Both the position numbers and the translations under genes were made by a program. DNA of 46,574 bases from Bacteroidota bacterium (GTDB taxonomy: Bacteria; Bacteroidota; Bacteroidia; Bacteroidales; Dysgonomonadaceae). The notes beneath the pieces were generated by a model, which was not told the origin of the DNA, searched no databases, and worked only from the letters and a program-made list of their open reading frames with translations. The stretch lies in assembly GCA_023388315.1 (NCBI GenBank), contig JAEWGM010000005.1, forward strand, positions 1-46,574, given 5' to 3'. The first letter of the stretch is position 1. The number at the start of each line of letters is the position of its first letter. Below, one piece after another: positions 31,577 to 40,000 of this stretch.

Positions 31577-34500
31577 ATGACGGAAATCGCCACTTACATA
31601 ACCGAAATTCAGGAACTGTCCGCTTCGCAACTTGCCGTTAACGACAAAATGCTACAGCTAAAGCGCATCTTAGAACGATTATGCAAAGAGGCAACGCGAG
31701 ATGAAGTGGTGCAATTTCCCAACCTTTTTTCGCGGTTGGTGTTTGTGGCGCAAAAATACAACCTGCCCAAACAATTGGAATGGCAGTTGCAAAATTTCCG
31801 GGTAAAAACCGGAGAAATACTAAAAAGCGCAACGGCACAATTTGATGAGACGGAATATTTTAAAGCCCAGCGCGCGGTATTAAACCTGTGCAACGCCATA
31901 TCGGGAGGAGCCGTATCATTGGAGCCCGATGTGGTGGCGGAGCCCTTGGAAAAACCGGCTTCTCATCTACGGGTGCAAATTGTGTCCATCCATAAAAAAG
32001 ACAAATTAATCACCTGCGTAGCAGAGAATTCTCCCGGAACGGAAATTATTGTAAAGTACGGCGTGAAACCGGACAACGCTGCGTTTGATGAGTCAGTCGA
32101 GCGATTTTGGGAGGGAGCGCAACTGAACCTTATCGATTTTTCTACCGACAAAAAAGGCCGCTTAATTCCCAAATACATTGTACTGGAACCCGATTACTTG
32201 ATTGACGCTTCGGCCATTGCCGAGTGTTTTCAAGATTACGCCGTGTCGCCGCTGCATTATTTCAGAAACAAGTTCGAAGAAAAAGAAAACCGCTCTTATT
32301 TGTTATTGGGAAATTTGGCCAACTTTTTTCTGGATGAGTTGGTTTTCGCCGAAAACCCGCACGAAGTTTCTTTCGATGAGGTGTTTCTCCAATCATTTAA
32401 ACAATCGCCGTTTGAATATACCAGTTGCGAAGATTTGCACTCTGAAGAGGACTTTCGTGCTTTTATGGTAAAAGCGAAAAGTCAATTCAACAATATTCGG
32501 CGCGTGATTACAGAAGACTTTCCAAGACGGGGAATCAATGTGCACCATTGCACATTGGAACCTTCTTTTTTCAGCGAAAAGTTCGGATTTCAAGGCCGGC
32601 TGGATTTACTCCACCTGTCGCCCACGATGCATATCGTAGAATTAAAATCGGGACGCCTGCCCTACCCGCCCCAAGATTTTGGAAAAATCGCGCTAAACCA
32701 CGAAGTGCAAACGGCCGTTTACCGCTTAATGATTCAAAGCGTTTTCGGAAAAGACGCGCGAAAAATTGACGCCGCCATTTTATATTCTTCGGGAAATTTT
32801 GCGGGCGAAAACCTGCGCTTCGCGGCGGTGTATCAGGAATTGGAGAAACAGATTATCAACGTGCGGAATTTAATTGTCGCCAACGAATATGCTTTGGCGC
32901 ACGGCACCGCCGAAACCGTGCAGGAAATGTTCACCCAACTTTTTGAATCCATCAACACAAGGGAGCGTTTGCCAAAGTTTTTTGTGGAAAAAATTGAAAA
33001 ATTCAGCCACATACTTTCGCAATCTTCCGAGGTTGAATTAACTTATTTTTATCGGTATATCCGATTTATTTCAAAAGAGCTATACCTACAAAAAATAGGC
33101 GACATCGCCTACGAAACGCCAACAGGCGTAGCCTCTTTGTGGAACAGCGATTTTTGGGAACGCGCCGAAGCGCTGGACGTGATTTACAACCTTTCCATTG
33201 CCGAGATTGATGACGAGGGCAACGATATGTCCATTCTTTTCGCCAGAAATGAGGGCGACAATAGCATTGTGAATTTTCGCGAAGGCGAAATTTGCATTGT
33301 TTACCCGCGCGAAAAAAACACGGACACGGTGCTCAACCGGCAGATATTGAAGGGAAGCATCGTGAAAATCACCAAAGATTCCGTGAAAGTGCGTTTTCGG
33401 TACAAGCAGAAAAACAAAACGTTTTTTAGCGAGCATAGCTTGTGGGCCATTGAACACGATACGTTGGATTCGTCATACAACAGTATGTACAAGAGCCTTT
33501 TTTCTTTCCTTAACGCGTCGCAACAAAAACGCGATTTATTGCTGGGATTACAGCAACCAACATCCTTTTGTACACAGAAAAGTGAACCGGAGTATCCGGA
33601 AAACATTATTGAGAAAGCTTTTTCAGCCGAAGATTATTTTTTAATCGTTGGCCCGCCCGGAACGGGAAAAACATCCATTTTCGCGCGTCGGTTAATTGAA
33701 AAATATTACGCCCAGCCGGACACCAACATCTTGGTGTTGGCATACACCAACCGCGCCGTGGATGAGCTGTGCGATGCCATAAACGCCGCTTTCGGATGCA
33801 CCAATGGCGCGTGTGACGTCTACATCCGCGTGGGAACGGAACTTTCTTGCGCCGAACCTTACAGGCATCGGTTGTTGCAGCGCATTTCGGAAAAGGCGGA
33901 AAACAGAGAAGCGCTGCGTATCGAAATCGCTGAAACACGTATTTTTATTTCCACGCTCGCCTCCATCAATGGACGGTTGGAACTTTTCGCACTCAAGCAT
34001 TTTCACGTGGCCATTATCGACGAGGCGTCGCAAATTTTGGAGCCGCAAATTATCGGGTTGCTCCCCCGTTTTGATAAGTTTGTGATGATTGGCGACCATA
34101 ATCAATTGTCAACCATTGTTTTGCAGAAACAACTTTCGTCACAGATTAGCGACGAGACGTTAAATGAAATAGGAATTGCCGACTGTCGCGACTCTCTTTT
34201 TGAGCGGTTGCTTCGCCAATGCATCCAAAACGGCTGGCAACAAGCGTTTTCGCAACTCAATAAACAAGGGAGAATGCACGTGGATATCGCCGCTTTTCCG
34301 GCCACTTATTTTTATGACGAGAATCTTTTTCCTGCACTCGGCTGGCAGTCCGAAAAGTGGAACACGCCCTATTCTTCACACGATGTATTTCACCATTGCG
34401 TAGCAAACAAGCGCGTGGCGTTTTTTTCCACGGAAAAAACATTTCGTTTCACGCCGTCCAACAAAATTAACCAAACGGAAGCAGACATCATCGTGCGCGT

Positions 34501-34903
34501 TGCGCAAGCGATAAAAAATGTATATGAGGCTAACAACAAGCCATTTGCAGGTGACACCATCGGGATTATCGCGCCGTATCGCAATCAAATCGCGCTTATT
34601 CGCCATAAATTGGCGCAAGCCCATTTTCCCGATGCGGAAAAGATGATGATTGACACGGTGGAGCGGTTTCAAGGCAGCCAACGTGAGGTGATTATCGTGT
34701 CGTTTTGCGTGAACAAACCCTATCAAATGGATTTTTTGTGCAACCTGAGCCACGATGGAAAAGTGGACCGAAAACTTAACGTGGCGCTCACGCGTGCCCG
34801 TCAACAACTATTTTTGGTGGGAAATCGGCGGATTTTGCAAAAACACCCCGTTTACGCCACGTTATTGGAGTTTTTGAAGGAGGAGGTAGTGGTGGTGGAT
34901 TAA
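31577..34903 (+). CDS. Dna2-like PD-(D/E)XK nuclease plus SF1B helicase
   Basis: A 1108-residue fusion protein. After a helical N-terminal region and an OB-like stretch (about 130-210), a RecB/Cas4-type nuclease domain occupies about 220-440, with GRLDLL (Asp343), VELKSG (Glu355, Lys357) and the NHEVQTAVYRL helix. The helicase C-terminal half has Walker A GPPGTGKTS (692-700), Walker B IIDEASQ, motif III IGDHNQLS, motif IV GIIAPYRNQI, motif V TVERFQGSQREVIIVSF and motif VI LNVALTRARQQLFLVG, i.e. the UPF1/Dna2 group. No clear Fe-S cysteine set is visible around the nuclease. The role is probably DNA end or flap processing. It begins 1 bp after dgkA and its stop overlaps the convergent gene. Confidence 0.88.
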   Translation: MTEIATYITEIQELSASQLAVNDKMLQLKRILERLCKEATRDEVVQFPNLFSRLVFVAQKYNLPKQLEWQLQNFRVKTGEILKSATAQFDETEYFKAQRAVLNLCNAISGGAVSLEPDVVAEPLEKPASHLRVQIVSIHKKDKLITCVAENSPGTEIIVKYGVKPDNAAFDESVERFWEGAQLNLIDFSTDKKGRLIPKYIVLEPDYLIDASAIAECFQDYAVSPLHYFRNKFEEKENRSYLLLGNLANFFLDELVFAENPHEVSFDEVFLQSFKQSPFEYTSCEDLHSEEDFRAFMVKAKSQFNNIRRVITEDFPRRGINVHHCTLEPSFFSEKFGFQGRLDLLHLSPTMHIVELKSGRLPYPPQDFGKIALNHEVQTAVYRLMIQSVFGKDARKIDAAILYSSGNFAGENLRFAAVYQELEKQIINVRNLIVANEYALAHGTAETVQEMFTQLFESINTRERLPKFFVEKIEKFSHILSQSSEVELTYFYRYIRFISKELYLQKIGDIAYETPTGVASLWNSDFWERAEALDVIYNLSIAEIDDEGNDMSILFARNEGDNSIVNFREGEICIVYPREKNTDTVLNRQILKGSIVKITKDSVKVRFRYKQKNKTFFSEHSLWAIEHDTLDSSYNSMYKSLFSFLNASQQKRDLLLGLQQPTSFCTQKSEPEYPENIIEKAFSAEDYFLIVGPPGTGKTSIFARRLIEKYYAQPDTNILVLAYTNRAVDELCDAINAAFGCTNGACDVYIRVGTELSCAEPYRHRLLQRISEKAENREALRIEIAETRIFISTLASINGRLELFALKHFHVAIIDEASQILEPQIIGLLPRFDKFVMIGDHNQLSTIVLQKQLSSQISDETLNEIGIADCRDSLFERLLRQCIQNGWQQAFSQLNKQGRMHVDIAAFPATYFYDENLFPALGWQSEKWNTPYSSHDVFHHCVANKRVAFFSTEKTFRFTPSNKINQTEADIIVRVAQAIKNVYEANNKPFAGDTIGIIAPYRNQIALIRHKLAQAHFPDAEKMMIDTVERFQGSQREVIIVSFCVNKPYQMDFLCNLSHDGKVDRKLNVALTRARQQLFLVGNRRILQKHPVYATLLEFLKEEVVVVD

Positions 34904-35319
34904 TTCAACAAAATTTGAGAATTTCGTTTCAGCAATTCGTTTTGCATATCAATGGCATCTTTTTCTTCCAATTCCTGCACTGCAGATGAGGGTTTCGAAT
35001 ATCCCTCTTTGTAATACGTTACCCGAAGTTTATTGGGAGTCTCCAATTTTATTGAAGTGATTTTATCCAAATGGATGGTTCTCCCTTTCATCTTGCCGAA
35101 AATGAAATAGATTTCAAGCCTGTTTTCGCCGGTAAGTACATATTTTATTGGGAAACTGAAAACGGTCATAAACATAAAAATTAACGCGGCAAATAAGCCT
35201 CCCAAAAATCCATTTGGCAACGTGAAGTAGATGATTGTCAATACAACAACATATAAAATAAGTGTGGCTGTTAATTGTTTTTTGCCATATCTGGAAAATT
35301 TTATTTCATTGTAGCTCAC
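34900..35319 (-). CDS. PH-like two-helix membrane protein, paralog 1
   Basis: A 139-residue protein. Two adjacent transmembrane helices (about 18-60: LTATLILYVVVLTIIYFTL and FLGGLFAALIFMFMTVFSF) are followed by a soluble domain with the bacterial PH-like pattern LEIYFIFGKMKGRTIHLDKITSIK and a C-terminal helix ending LLKRNSQI. It is the same length and layout as the next gene upstream (139 residues), so they arose by tandem duplication. The function is unknown. Its stop shares the TTAA at 34900-34903 with the helicase stop on the other strand. Confidence 0.75.
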   Translation of the reverse strand: MSYNEIKFSRYGKKQLTATLILYVVVLTIIYFTLPNGFLGGLFAALIFMFMTVFSFPIKYVLTGENRLEIYFIFGKMKGRTIHLDKITSIKLETPNKLRVTYYKEGYSKPSSAVQELEEKDAIDMQNELLKRNSQILLN

Positions 35320-35331
35320 CGTATTACAAAC

Positions 35332-35751
35332 TTAACTTATTATTATGCAAGGATTGCGTTTCACCAATTCATCAATGATGGTTTTGGCATCTATTGCCGA
35401 TAATTCGAGAACGGCAGAACGAGGAGAAGCGTTTTCACTAATTTTGTAGTCAATATTAAGCCGGAAAGGTTTTACCAAAATTTCAGAAATACTTTCAATT
35501 GGAATCGATAAACGTTTTTTTCTACCGAAAAGATGGTAAAACTCAATGGTGTTTTTATCTGAAATGCAGTATCTTACCGGAAGAAAAAGCGTCATAACTA
35601 CGCTTGGTATGATCGCGGCAACAGGAAAATTCCAATTTTTATCTATAACAAAATAAAAAAGGACAAATAGTCCAATTATCGCCAATGTAAGTGTAATGTA
35701 AACCCGTTTTATCCCTCTGTTTTTGAAATAAATCTGACTTTCTGCTTTCAT
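35332..35751 (-). CDS. PH-like two-helix membrane protein, paralog 2
   Basis: A 139-residue protein with two transmembrane helices (VYITLTLAIIGLFVLFYFVI and AAIIPSVVMTLFLPVRY) and then a PH-like domain with IEFYHLFGRKKRLSIPIESISEI, the counterpart of paralog 1's segment. It ends DELVKRNPCIIIS. The ATG at 35751 is used; an upstream extension of 46 codons is rejected because a promoter (35772-35802) lies there. Paralog 1 starts 12 nt downstream, so they are co-transcribed. Confidence 0.75.
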   Translation of the reverse strand: MKAESQIYFKNRGIKRVYITLTLAIIGLFVLFYFVIDKNWNFPVAAIIPSVVMTLFLPVRYCISDKNTIEFYHLFGRKKRLSIPIESISEILVKPFRLNIDYKISENASPRSAVLELSAIDAKTIIDELVKRNPCIIIS

Positions 35752-35771
35752 ACATTCAGTTGTTAACAAAA

Positions 35772-35802
35772 CAAAATTAGTGATTTTAGTTAACCTTACA
35801 AG
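35772..35802 (-). promoter_or_regulatory. Promoter of the paired PH-like genes
   Basis: The minus strand has CTTG (35802-35799), 19 nt, then TAATTTTG (35779-35772), about 20 nt ahead of the ATG at 35751. Confidence 0.65.
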
Positions 35803-35844
35803 ATAAATTTCACCCAAATGTATTTTTGTACAATAAATCTTTTG

Positions 35845-35852
35845 TAATTTTG
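35845..35852 (+). promoter_or_regulatory. Candidate -7 box (TAATTTTG) for tRNA-Gln
   Basis: TAATTTTG lies 11 nt ahead of the tRNA-Gln 5' end. A TTTG is 16 nt upstream (35825-35828), shorter than the usual 19. Confidence 0.5.
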
Positions 35853-35863
35853 CAGTCGCAAAT

Positions 35864-35934
35864 TGTCTTATGGTGTAATGGTAGCACAACAGATTCTGGT
35901 CCTGTTTGTCTAAGTTCGAATCTTAGTAAGACAA
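35864..35934 (+). tRNA. tRNA-Gln (anticodon CTG)
   Basis: The cloverleaf has a 7-bp acceptor TGTCTTA/TAAGACA, discriminator A, D-stem GTGT/GCAC, anticodon arm ACAGA-TTCTGGT-CCTGT (anticodon CTG; the loop-closing A-C pair is unpaired) and T-stem CTAAG/CTTAG with loop TTCGAAT. No CCA is encoded. Confidence 0.92.
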
Positions 35935-35951
35935 CAATTATCCCTCCATCA

Positions 35952-35978
35952 CCGTCTGACCGATTACCGGTCTGACGG
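35952..35978. repeat. Hairpin after tRNA-Gln
   Basis: CCGTCTGACCG and CGGTCTGACGG pair with one internal T-T mismatch around a 5-nt loop. It lacks a following T-run on the plus strand, so it is more likely a small palindromic repeat than a terminator. Confidence 0.5.
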
Positions 35979-35997
35979 GTTAGAAAAAAAACTATGG

Positions 35998-36027
35998 AAG
36001 TCCGAAGTCGGAAGTCCGAAGACGGAG
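35998..36027. repeat. Short degenerate word repeat (AAGTCCG / AAGTCGG)
   Basis: The words aagtccg, aagtcgg, aagtccg and aagacgg follow each other directly, four near-copies of 7-8 bp, just before the heptamer array. Confidence 0.6.
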
Positions 36028-36049
36028 GTTGGGTGGTAGGCTAACTACA

Positions 36050-36105
36050 AACTCAGAACTCAGAACTCAGAACTCAGAACTCAGAACTCAAAACTCAAAA
36101 CTCAA
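36050..36105. repeat. Heptamer array: 5 x AACTCAG then 3 x AACTCAA
   Basis: Eight exact 7-bp units run head to tail, five AACTCAG followed by three AACTCAA. The array ends 6 bp before the 3' end of the SMP-30-like gene. Confidence 0.9.
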
Positions 36106-36110
36106 AACCC

Positions 36111-36998
36111 CTATTCCCCTTTCACATTCATCTTCAACGTATAAACCGAGGTGCGCGCCGTAATAAACAACGTATTTCTTTCCGCGCCGCCAAAACAAAC
36201 ATTGGACGGGCTTTCGGGTATTTCAATTTCCTGAATCAGTTTCCCTTTGGGTGAATATACCCACACTTTTCCCATCGTGAGATAAACATTCCCTTTGTTA
36301 TCAATGGTCATTCCGTCTGATCCGTGGGGAGCGAAATAGGTTTTATTGGCGAGCGTTCCATCGGGTTGAATGTCGTATTTCCAGATTTTATGATCGTTGA
36401 TATCGGCAACATACAACGTTTTTCCGTCGGGGGTGCCAATCAATCCGTTGGGTTGTTTATAATCGTCGATCACACGAATTGTTTCGCCGGTAGTGCTTAA
36501 ATAATATACGCCGCGCACGTCTTGCACTTCGGTGTGCCCTTCGGCCCAGTAATCCCGATGATAGTACGGGTCGGTAAAATACATCCCACCGTTGGGAGCA
36601 ATCCACAAATCGTTGGGGCCGTTCAAGTGCTTTCCATCGAAGTTTTCAAACAGCACTTCCATCTTTTTGTCTTCGTTAAAACGCACCATTTGGTTGTTCA
36701 AATCGGCGCAGGCAACCAACTGGTTGTCGGCGTCAAAATACATTCCGTTTGATCTTCCGGTGTTCTCCGACCACAAAGAAATTCCTTCTTTCTCGTTCCA
36801 CACATAAATGCGATCGTTGGGTTGATCGGTAAAATACACGCTACCATCGGCAGCCACGGCGGGGCCTTCGGTAAACGCATAGCCGGTTCCCGCTTTTTCC
36901 ATTTGTGCGTTTTTAGCGATGATGCCATCCTTTTGGCCAAATACGGCAAAAGGAATAAATAAAAGTAATCCTGTAAATATGTTCATTTGATTTAACAT
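36111..36998 (-). CDS. SMP-30/gluconolactonase/LRE-family protein
   Basis: A 295-residue exported beta-propeller protein of the SMP-30/gluconolactonase family. The signal peptide is MNIFTGLLLFIPFAVFGQ if the second Met (36986) is used, or four residues longer from 36998. Repeat blades show EGPAVAADGSVYFTDQPNDRIY, LNGPNDLWIAPNGGMYFTDPYYHRD (metal-site region with Asn-Asp), GLIGTPDGKTLYVADINDHKIW and GSDGMTIDNKGNVYLTMG, with the conserved Glu/Asn/Asp metal residues present. It could act on sugar lactones in the periplasm; the substrate is unknown. A -7-like TAAGTTTG lies at 37023-37030. Confidence 0.87.
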   Translation of the reverse strand: MLNQMNIFTGLLLFIPFAVFGQKDGIIAKNAQMEKAGTGYAFTEGPAVAADGSVYFTDQPNDRIYVWNEKEGISLWSENTGRSNGMYFDADNQLVACADLNNQMVRFNEDKKMEVLFENFDGKHLNGPNDLWIAPNGGMYFTDPYYHRDYWAEGHTEVQDVRGVYYLSTTGETIRVIDDYKQPNGLIGTPDGKTLYVADINDHKIWKYDIQPDGTLANKTYFAPHGSDGMTIDNKGNVYLTMGKVWVYSPKGKLIQEIEIPESPSNVCFGGAERNTLFITARTSVYTLKMNVKGE

Positions 36999-37022
36999 TG
37001 AGATTTATACCTGTGTCATCCA

Positions 37023-37030
37023 CAAACTTA
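37023..37030 (-). promoter_or_regulatory. Candidate -7 box (TAAGTTTG) for the SMP-30-like gene
   Basis: The minus strand reads TAAGTTTG about 25-35 nt ahead of the two possible starts. A TTG lies 23 nt upstream, longer than the usual spacing. Confidence 0.45.
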
Positions 37031-37085
37031 CATAAAAAATATGATTTTTGGGACAAGCGTGAGTGAAAAAATTCAAAACAGTTTC

Positions 37086-40000
37086 TTATTGATTTAAATT
37101 GAACCGCAAACTCAAGCCTGCGCTGGTATTGGCAGTGGGATATGCCGACGAAGAAACCAACGGCGTGTTTATCATATGGTCGAAAAAAGCGCGAAGCGTT
37201 AACGACCGGCTCATCGCGTAATCGGCCGAAAACTGAATGGAAGTGGTTCTTAAACCGCTGGTTGCTTGCGTGAAACCATCTTCAATTTTTCGGATGAGGG
37301 CTTGCGAGAGTTTATGGGAAATATCCACCCTCACATTCAAATCGTTATTGAATTCGGGAAGCGGATCCGATTGCGTAGTTTGTACCGTTCTGCGTCGCGA
37401 CGCGGGCCGCCGTCTGCGGTCGATGGAATTGGAGCCGAAGCCGATGATTTTATTAAAATCCGCCACACGATATCCCAACCCAAGCACCATATCGTTGTCG
37501 TTCATTTCCACCACTTGATACGATGAAATATTCAGATTCAGCATCCGTGTTTTATTGACACGGAAATTCACCATCATATTGTTATTCAATACCGTGCGTG
37601 CTTCAATGAGCGGCGAAAAACTTTCCACAATGCTTGCCGAAGAAATATCGTACGGTGCCGATGGCACGGGCGCGCCGGACAACACATCGCGAATATATCC
37701 CAAATCGCTGCCGTCGCCGGCGGACACCCAACTTAAGAACGAAGAATAGGAACCGATTCTGTATTGCGACACGTATTTGTGCGTAAAGACAACCGATTGA
37801 AAACTGTTTCTGAGATCGGGCAACATACTCAACAAATCATACGACACCCCCCAGTTGGGCAAAATGGAGCGCAAATTGGGAAACGCGGTTGTCTCAATTT
37901 TGCTTGCATCCCGGCCGGAATATGCTGCCAAAAAAGCGGGAATCAGCACATCGGCCGAATTGGGATTTACATCGCCTACCGAAGCGTCGAACGGCGTTCC
38001 CGCCACAACGGACGCAGCTAAAAAACCGTTTGAGGGATAAGTAGTTTGCTCATAGCGAGCGCGCAAACGAGAGGCGATAACATCACGATTGGCGAGAAAT
38101 TTTTCAAACGTGGCGGAATGGTAATTATTGCTCGCCCGCGAACCTTCAAACGCCGATGAAATGGTAAGTGTGCTAATGGCAAAACTGCCTCCAAACGTTT
38201 TGGGCATACCGCTAAACATATATTGAATTTCGGTGCGGCGGTTGTTTTCGTACAGCGCGTTCAGGTCTATTTTCAATCCGGTGAACGGCTCAATCACCGC
38301 GTCCGTCATCAGGTTATGTGTTTGGTTGTGAATGGCGGGAACAATATTGTTTTCATTGATTACCAACCAATTATTATCCATTGCTTTTTTCACGTAGCTT
38401 TCGCCGCCTTCAAAACCAAACGCGAAACCGAGCCCCGGCACCAATCCACCAGGCGCGTTTTGCTGTCCGAAGAAATCGCCAATCATGGGATTAAAGCCGG
38501 GCAAATCGGTGCGGGTTTTATAACCGAAGGCCACATTCACACTGCGCAACATCATCAGCATGCGCGCGGCATAATGCAGTGCGTTAGCACGCTCTTTGTT
38601 AGCGGGTGCGTTGCTTTCAAACCGTTGGTTGGCAGATTGCAAAAACGGGATTTTGTTGTAAAACCGCACCAAGTTGAGGCGATTATTTACCATGAGCGAT
38701 AAATCGTTTTGCAGGTTGTTGCCCAAATTTTCGTTTTCCACGCGGGCTCCCCGCTCCCATCGGTAACGCGAATGATATGCCACGCCAGAGTTAATCCAGT
38801 CTAAAACGGGAATTTCCGCGAACGGAAGCGTGTAGTTCACATCCGCCGATTGTTCATAATTAAGCGGTTTTCCCAAATTGCGAATGCTTTGCACCACCGA
38901 ATCTTTCCAAATTTCGTAATCGCTTCGGTTGAGTTTTTTATTGACTTGCAAATACGGCTCTTCAATCTCGGCAATGGTTCCGGAGCGGAACGAAGTTTTA
39001 AGGTTTCGGGTTATGTCCCACACCAACGAAAAATCCCTATCCCAAAAGAAATTTTGACTAAAAGAGAGGTAATGGCGTTGCGTTTGTGTGATTCCCGACA
39101 GATAGGCGTTTAAATCGCGCAATTGCGTTTCCTGGTAATTTCGCACCAAGTTGGAACTGATTTGAATATTATTGGGCAAATAATTGAAATTAAACGATTT
39201 AATTAGTTTCAACCAACCCGATTGGCTTTTCATGTTTTTAAACGGCTCCCACGGTTTTACAAACGGGGTGTAGCTGTAATTCGCTTGCCAGCGATAATCT
39301 TGCACGGCAGCGTATTCCATTTCCGGGTTTTTATGAAAGTTCTCATTTTGAGCATAACCAAAATTGAAGTTTGCCGGGTCGTAAGGCATAGGGTTTTCGC
39401 TCTTTATGTTGATTTTCACGTTGGTGAGGCTCAAACTTTTATTGGTGGTTTGGGTAAGAGCCAACTGCTTAAGCGAATCGCGCTGGAGCGGATTGTCCAT
39501 ACTCTGCAGCGATTGCGACAGCTTAATATCTTGGTTTAACGGATCGTATTTTGGTGCCACTGTTTGGTTGGAGTAAGAATAATAAAACGGCGCTGAAAGC
39601 TTGAATGCCGCAGGCACAAAACGCCCCAGTTCCAAATTCAACGCGATATCGATGGAAGAATAATCATCGTTTCGCCGTTCCAACAAACGTTGGTTGAGCG
39701 CGCCAAAGCCCACGGTTTCCTTTCGGCCCGACACGTTTACCATACCGATATCGGAAAGCGCCACGTGCACATTTCCTTGCGCTGCCCAGCCGCCTTGCTC
39801 GTCAAATTCGCTCAGCCTCAATTCGTTTATCCAAATTTCTCCCGATTGGGTTACATTGGAACGGTTGCGCACGCCAATCATCATCACTTTCACTTCGGCA
39901 AGCGATGGGTTTCCCATTATCGTCATTTGGTTGGTTGGTTTATCAGGGTCAGGTTCGGAATACGGCGTTAAATACGTTACCCCGCTGCCACGGCGTTTCT

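Noticed and set aside
29980..34903. A defence island made of toxin-antitoxin, GNAT and helicase
   Set aside because: The lipid kinase and GNAT genes in between, separate promoters and the lack of restriction, CRISPR or phage genes make a chance neighbourhood more likely; the helicase is kept only as a separate observation.
35952..35978. Intrinsic terminator of tRNA-Gln
   Set aside because: The stem is imperfect and is followed by A-rich, not T-rich, sequence on the plus strand.
36050..36105. CRISPR-like array
   Set aside because: Units are 7 bp and directly abut with no spacers; this is a simple tandem repeat.
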